A stretch of DNA of 64,000 nt from Belnapia sp. F-4-1 (lineage in GTDB: Bacteria; Pseudomonadota; Alphaproteobacteria; Acetobacterales; Acetobacteraceae). Position 1 is the stretch's first letter, and every line of letters begins with the position of its first letter. Shown here in pieces: positions 61,359-64,000 of this stretch. A program made the position numbers and the translations under genes. Location: the NCBI RefSeq assembly GCF_000802185.1, contig NZ_KN676113.1, positions 2,434,818 to 2,498,817 of the forward strand, in the 5' to 3' direction. The notes under the pieces were generated by a model. It worked only from the letters and a program-made list of their open reading frames with translations, was not told where the DNA came from and did not search any database.

Positions 61359-62645
61359 ATGCCCGATGCCGCCCTGCTCGCCCGCCTCGCCGCCGCGGTG
61401 GATGCGAATTTCGAGCGCGAGACCGCCTTCCTTGCCGATCTCGTCCGCTTCCCCTCCACCCGCGGCAACGAGGCGCCGCTGCAGGACTGGATGGCCCGCC
61501 AGCTCGCCGCCCGCGGCTATGCGGTGGATCGCTTCACCCTCGCCGATGTCCCGCTCGCCAGCCACCCCAAGGCCAGCCCGATGGTGGAGGCCGACCCCGC
61601 CCGTTCCGTCCAGGTCGTCGCCACTCATCGGGCGGAGAAGCCGACCGGCCGCAGCCTGATCCTCCAGGGCCATATCGACGTGGTGCCCGAGGGCCCCGTC
61701 GAGATGTGGACCTACCCGCCCTACAGCGCCACCATCAAGGACGGCTGGATGTACGGCCGCGGCGCGCATGACATGAAGTCCGGCGTCGCCGCCATGGTCT
61801 TCGCCATGGACGCCCTGAAGGCCGCCGGCCTCGAGCCCGCCGCCGATGTCCACCTCCAGACCGTCACCGAGGAGGAGAGCACTGGCAACGGCGCCCTCTC
61901 GACGCTGCTCCGCGGCTACCGCGCCGAGGCCGCGCTGGTGCCGGAGCCCACGGGCGGCACCATCACCCGCGCCCATACCGGCACGCTCTGGTTTCGCATC
62001 AAGGTGCGTGGCATCCCGGTGCATGTCGCGGTGGCGCAGAGCGGCAGCAACGCCATCCTCTCCGCCTATCACCTGATCCAGGCGTTGCAGTCCCACACCG
62101 CCACGCTGAACGAGGCGGCCCGCCACCACGAATGGTACAACGGCATCGAGAGCCCACTGAAATTCAACCCCGGCATCATCCGCGGCGGCGACTGGGCGAG
62201 CAGCACCCCTGCCTGGTGCGAGGTCGATTGCCGCATCGGCCTCTTGCCCGGCGCCGATGTCGCCGAGATCCAGCGCGGCGTCGAGCGTTGCGTCGCGGAG
62301 GCGGCGCGCGGCGACAACTTCCTCGCCAACAACCCGCCGGCGGTCGAGTGGCACGGCTTCCTCGCCGACGGCTACGTACTGGAGCCGGGCAGCGAGGCGG
62401 AGGCGGTGTTGGCCCGCGCCCATGCCCAGGTCTTCGGTGAGGAGATGCCGGCGCGCATCACCACGGCAGTGAACGACACCCGCTTCTACGGCCTCTATTT
62501 CGGCATCCCCGGGCTCTGCTACGGGCCGAAGGGGGAGGGGGCCCATGCCTTCGACGAGCGGACCAGCCTCGACCACCTGAAGCAGACGACGCTCGCCATC
62601 GCCGCCTTCATCGCCGACTGGTGCGGGGCCCGCCCGGCCGGCTGA
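61359..62645 (+). CDS. M20 family peptidase (ArgE/DapE type)
   Basis: A 428-residue zinc hydrolase. ILQGHIDVVPEGP has the first metal His and Asp, YGRGAHDMKSGVAAMVFAMD the bridging Asp, TVTEEESTGNGAL the catalytic Glu pair, and GPKGEGAHAFDERTSLDHLK the last His. The lid domain lies between about residues 205 and 320. Members deacylate N-acyl amino acids or cut short peptides in the cytoplasm. It follows the peptide-type receptor gene and probably processes its cargo. Confidence 0.92.
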   Translation: MPDAALLARLAAAVDANFERETAFLADLVRFPSTRGNEAPLQDWMARQLAARGYAVDRFTLADVPLASHPKASPMVEADPARSVQVVATHRAEKPTGRSLILQGHIDVVPEGPVEMWTYPPYSATIKDGWMYGRGAHDMKSGVAAMVFAMDALKAAGLEPAADVHLQTVTEEESTGNGALSTLLRGYRAEAALVPEPTGGTITRAHTGTLWFRIKVRGIPVHVAVAQSGSNAILSAYHLIQALQSHTATLNEAARHHEWYNGIESPLKFNPGIIRGGDWASSTPAWCEVDCRIGLLPGADVAEIQRGVERCVAEAARGDNFLANNPPAVEWHGFLADGYVLEPGSEAEAVLARAHAQVFGEEMPARITTAVNDTRFYGLYFGIPGLCYGPKGEGAHAFDERTSLDHLKQTTLAIAAFIADWCGARPAG

Positions 62646-62707
62646 CCCCCCTTGCGCCGGCGCCTCGCCCTGGCGAAGTAGGGGCCGAGCCAGGGAAGGG
62701 GAGGGTG

Positions 62708-62989
62708 ATGAAGCAGTTCTGGACCGGTCTCGTGCTGGCGCTCGGCCTCGCCCTGCCGGCCGCGGCCCAGCCGCAGCCCCGGCCCGGCCAGCCGCCGAGC
62801 AGCCAGCCGCCGCTCACGGTGGAGCCGGGCGACTTCTGGTCCGATGTCCGCGGCTGGGACGAGCAGGCCCGCCGCCGCCTCGGCCGCAACGCCGCCCCGG
62901 CCATGCCGCGGGCGGGCGAGGCGGCGTCGCCGGCTCCTGCCGCGCCCCGCCCACGGCCGCGCCGTCCGGCGCAGCAGCAACCGCGCTGA
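62708..62989 (+). CDS. Small secreted Pro/Arg-rich protein
   Basis: A 93-residue protein with signal MKQFWTGLVLALGLALPAAA and predicted cleavage after AAA-QPQ. The mature part is Pro/Gln/Arg-rich (PGQPPSSQPPL, RPRPRRPAQQQPR) around a conserved-looking TVEPGDFWSDVRGWDEQARR. A GGGGAGGG site precedes ATG 62708. No family recognised; it may be a periplasmic linker or envelope protein. It lies 62 bases after the M20 gene. Confidence 0.65.
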   Translation: MKQFWTGLVLALGLALPAAAQPQPRPGQPPSSQPPLTVEPGDFWSDVRGWDEQARRRLGRNAAPAMPRAGEAASPAPAAPRPRPRRPAQQQPR

Positions 62990-62999
62990 CGCCTGCCTC

Positions 63000-64000
63000 C
63001 TACCAGAGCCAGCTCATCATCATCCCGCCCTGGGTCCAGAGGCGGTTCAGCCCGCGGTCCAGCCCGAGCCCCTGCGCGCCGACATGGCGCTCATAGAGCG
63101 AGCCGTAGTCGCCCACCTGCCGGACGACCTGGAAGGCCCAGTCGTCGCGCAGCCCGAGCCCGGCGCCGACATTCTCGCTGAGCCCGAGGAAGCGGCGGAC
63201 CTGCGGGTCCGTCGTGCTGGCGCGCGCCGCGACGACGGTCTCGCGCGTCAGGCCGAACTCCTCCGCCTGGATCAGGGCGGAGATGGTCCAGCGCACCAGC
63301 AGCGCCCACTCGCCATCGCCGTTGCGCACCATGGCGCCGTGCGGCTCCTTGGCGATCAGCTCCGGCAGCAGCATCACGGCATCCGGGTCGGGCGCGGCGA
63401 GGCGGTTGGCGCTGAGGCTGATCATGTCGTTGCTGATGGCGTCGCATCGCCCGGCGAAGAAGGCGGCGATGACGTTCGGCTGGGTGTCGAAGGCGATGGT
63501 CGTCAGCCGGATGTTGGAGCGCTGGGCGAAGTCGTTCAGGTTCCGCTCGACGACGCTGCCCTGCGTGGCGCAGACCGTGGCGCCATCCAGCTCCACCGCG
63601 CGGCTGATTTTGAGGCTGCGGCGCACCAGGAAGCCCTGGCCGGTGTAGAAATAAGGCGGCGCCACGATGCTGAGGCCGAGCGTCGCATCGCGCGAGAGCG
63701 TCAGCGCGGTGAGATAGACGAGCACGTCCGCCTCGCCGCTCTGCACCGCGGTGAAGCGGCTCTGCGCCGTGAGCGGCACGAAGCGAACCTTCTCCGCATC
63801 GCCCAGCGCCGCCGCGGCGATCGCGCGGCAGATATCGGCATGCAGCCCGACCCAGCGGCCTTGGGAATCCGGCCGTGCCATGCCGGCGACGCCGGACGGC
63901 ACGCCGCAGCGCACGGCGCCGTTCTGCCGCACCGCGTCCAGCGTTGGGCCGGCGCTCGCCGGCGCGGCGAGGCCAAGCAGCGCCGCCGCGAGCAGCGTGA
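63000..64000 (-). CDS. Amino-acid ABC substrate-binding protein, partial
   Basis: At least 333 codons running off the right edge; the start lies outside. The visible N-terminus is a signal peptide end (LTLLAAALLGLAAPASAGPT), followed by AVRQNGAVRCGVPSGVAGMA and LTAQSRFTAVQSGEADVLVY. It is a paralogue of the receptor at 58638, with aligned VRFVP and RFTA.QSGE.D segments. The ligand motif RNTTW of the paralogue is YLTAL here, so it probably binds something different. It ends eleven bases from the convergent small secreted protein gene. No transport partners are visible. Confidence 0.9.
   Translation of the reverse strand, partial: TLLAAALLGLAAPASAGPTLDAVRQNGAVRCGVPSGVAGMARPDSQGRWVGLHADICRAIAAAALGDAEKVRFVPLTAQSRFTAVQSGEADVLVYLTALTLSRDATLGLSIVAPPYFYTGQGFLVRRSLKISRAVELDGATVCATQGSVVERNLNDFAQRSNIRLTTIAFDTQPNVIAAFFAGRCDAISNDMISLSANRLAAPDPDAVMLLPELIAKEPHGAMVRNGDGEWALLVRWTISALIQAEEFGLTRETVVAARASTTDPQVRRFLGLSENVGAGLGLRDDWAFQVVRQVGDYGSLYERHVGAQGLGLDRGLNRLWTQGGMMMSWLW

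Overview
The window reads as chromosome of a high-GC alphaproteobacterium, most likely an Acetobacteraceae member of the Roseomonas type. This is inferred from strong third-position G/C bias in the real genes, a hopanoid cluster (hpnA-hpnB-shc), several Bug/TctC binding proteins without membrane partners, a TRAP transporter, and HWE-type sensory kinases. There are no rRNA or tRNA genes and no CRISPR array. Nearly every recognisable gene is metabolic, transport or envelope related.

Layout. 1-4.2 kb: tail of a small basic protein, then a convergent glycosyltransferase and a tightly overlapping acyl-CoA-dehydrogenase / PIG-L deacetylase / NodS-like methyltransferase operon. 4.4-7.2 kb: a multi-PAS HWE histidine kinase preceded by a ParD-type antitoxin with no toxin. 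7.4-14 kb: remnant of an alpha/beta hydrolase, then a PhnW / glutamine-synthetase-like / small protein / HisN-type phosphatase operon, diverging from a nitrilase; a GMC oxidoreductase is convergent with the nitrilase. 14.2-15.6 kb: TetR, DUF3817 and CopD-like membrane proteins, with a palindromic operator. 15.6-22.8 kb: a five- or six-gene operon of TonB-dependent receptor, family-5 binding protein, two Dpp-type permeases and a fused double ATPase. A near-perfect Zur box lies upstream, so I read it as zinc-metallophore uptake.

23-34.6 kb is a low-order accessory stretch. It holds a 1274-residue methyltransferase/coiled-coil/GT2/GT4 protein, about 1.4 kb of eroded DNA, a frameshifted IS5 element, a second IS5-type transposase remnant, two orphan binding proteins (Bug, MetQ-like), a peptidoglycan-binding protein with an L,D-transpeptidase-like motif, and a tyrosine phosphatase pseudogene whose catalytic Arg is lost. 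34.7-38.7 kb is a complete DctP-DctQ-DctM TRAP operon followed by a hydratase-like enzyme.

38.9-52.7 kb is a run of catabolic units, each built from an enzyme plus an orphan periplasmic receptor: a Gly/Glu-repeat protein with a PiuC-type dioxygenase, a Bug protein, a MetE-core protein with a CxxC microprotein, a branched-chain-type receptor, a Baeyer-Villiger monooxygenase with an SDR, PdxA2 with a four-carbon acid-sugar kinase and a truncated IclR, and a flavin monooxygenase with a Bug protein. 52.9-57.3 kb is the hopanoid block, followed by a non-coding stretch with DnaA-box-like sites. 57.6-64 kb holds a TfdA/TauD dioxygenase, two amino-acid receptors, a peptide receptor, an M20 hydrolase and a small secreted protein; the last gene runs off the right edge.

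The most interesting points are the Zur-controlled metallophore importer, the Nod-factor-like set of enzymes at the left end, the toxin-less ParD fused into a kinase locus, and the unexplained PhnW/GS/HisN operon.
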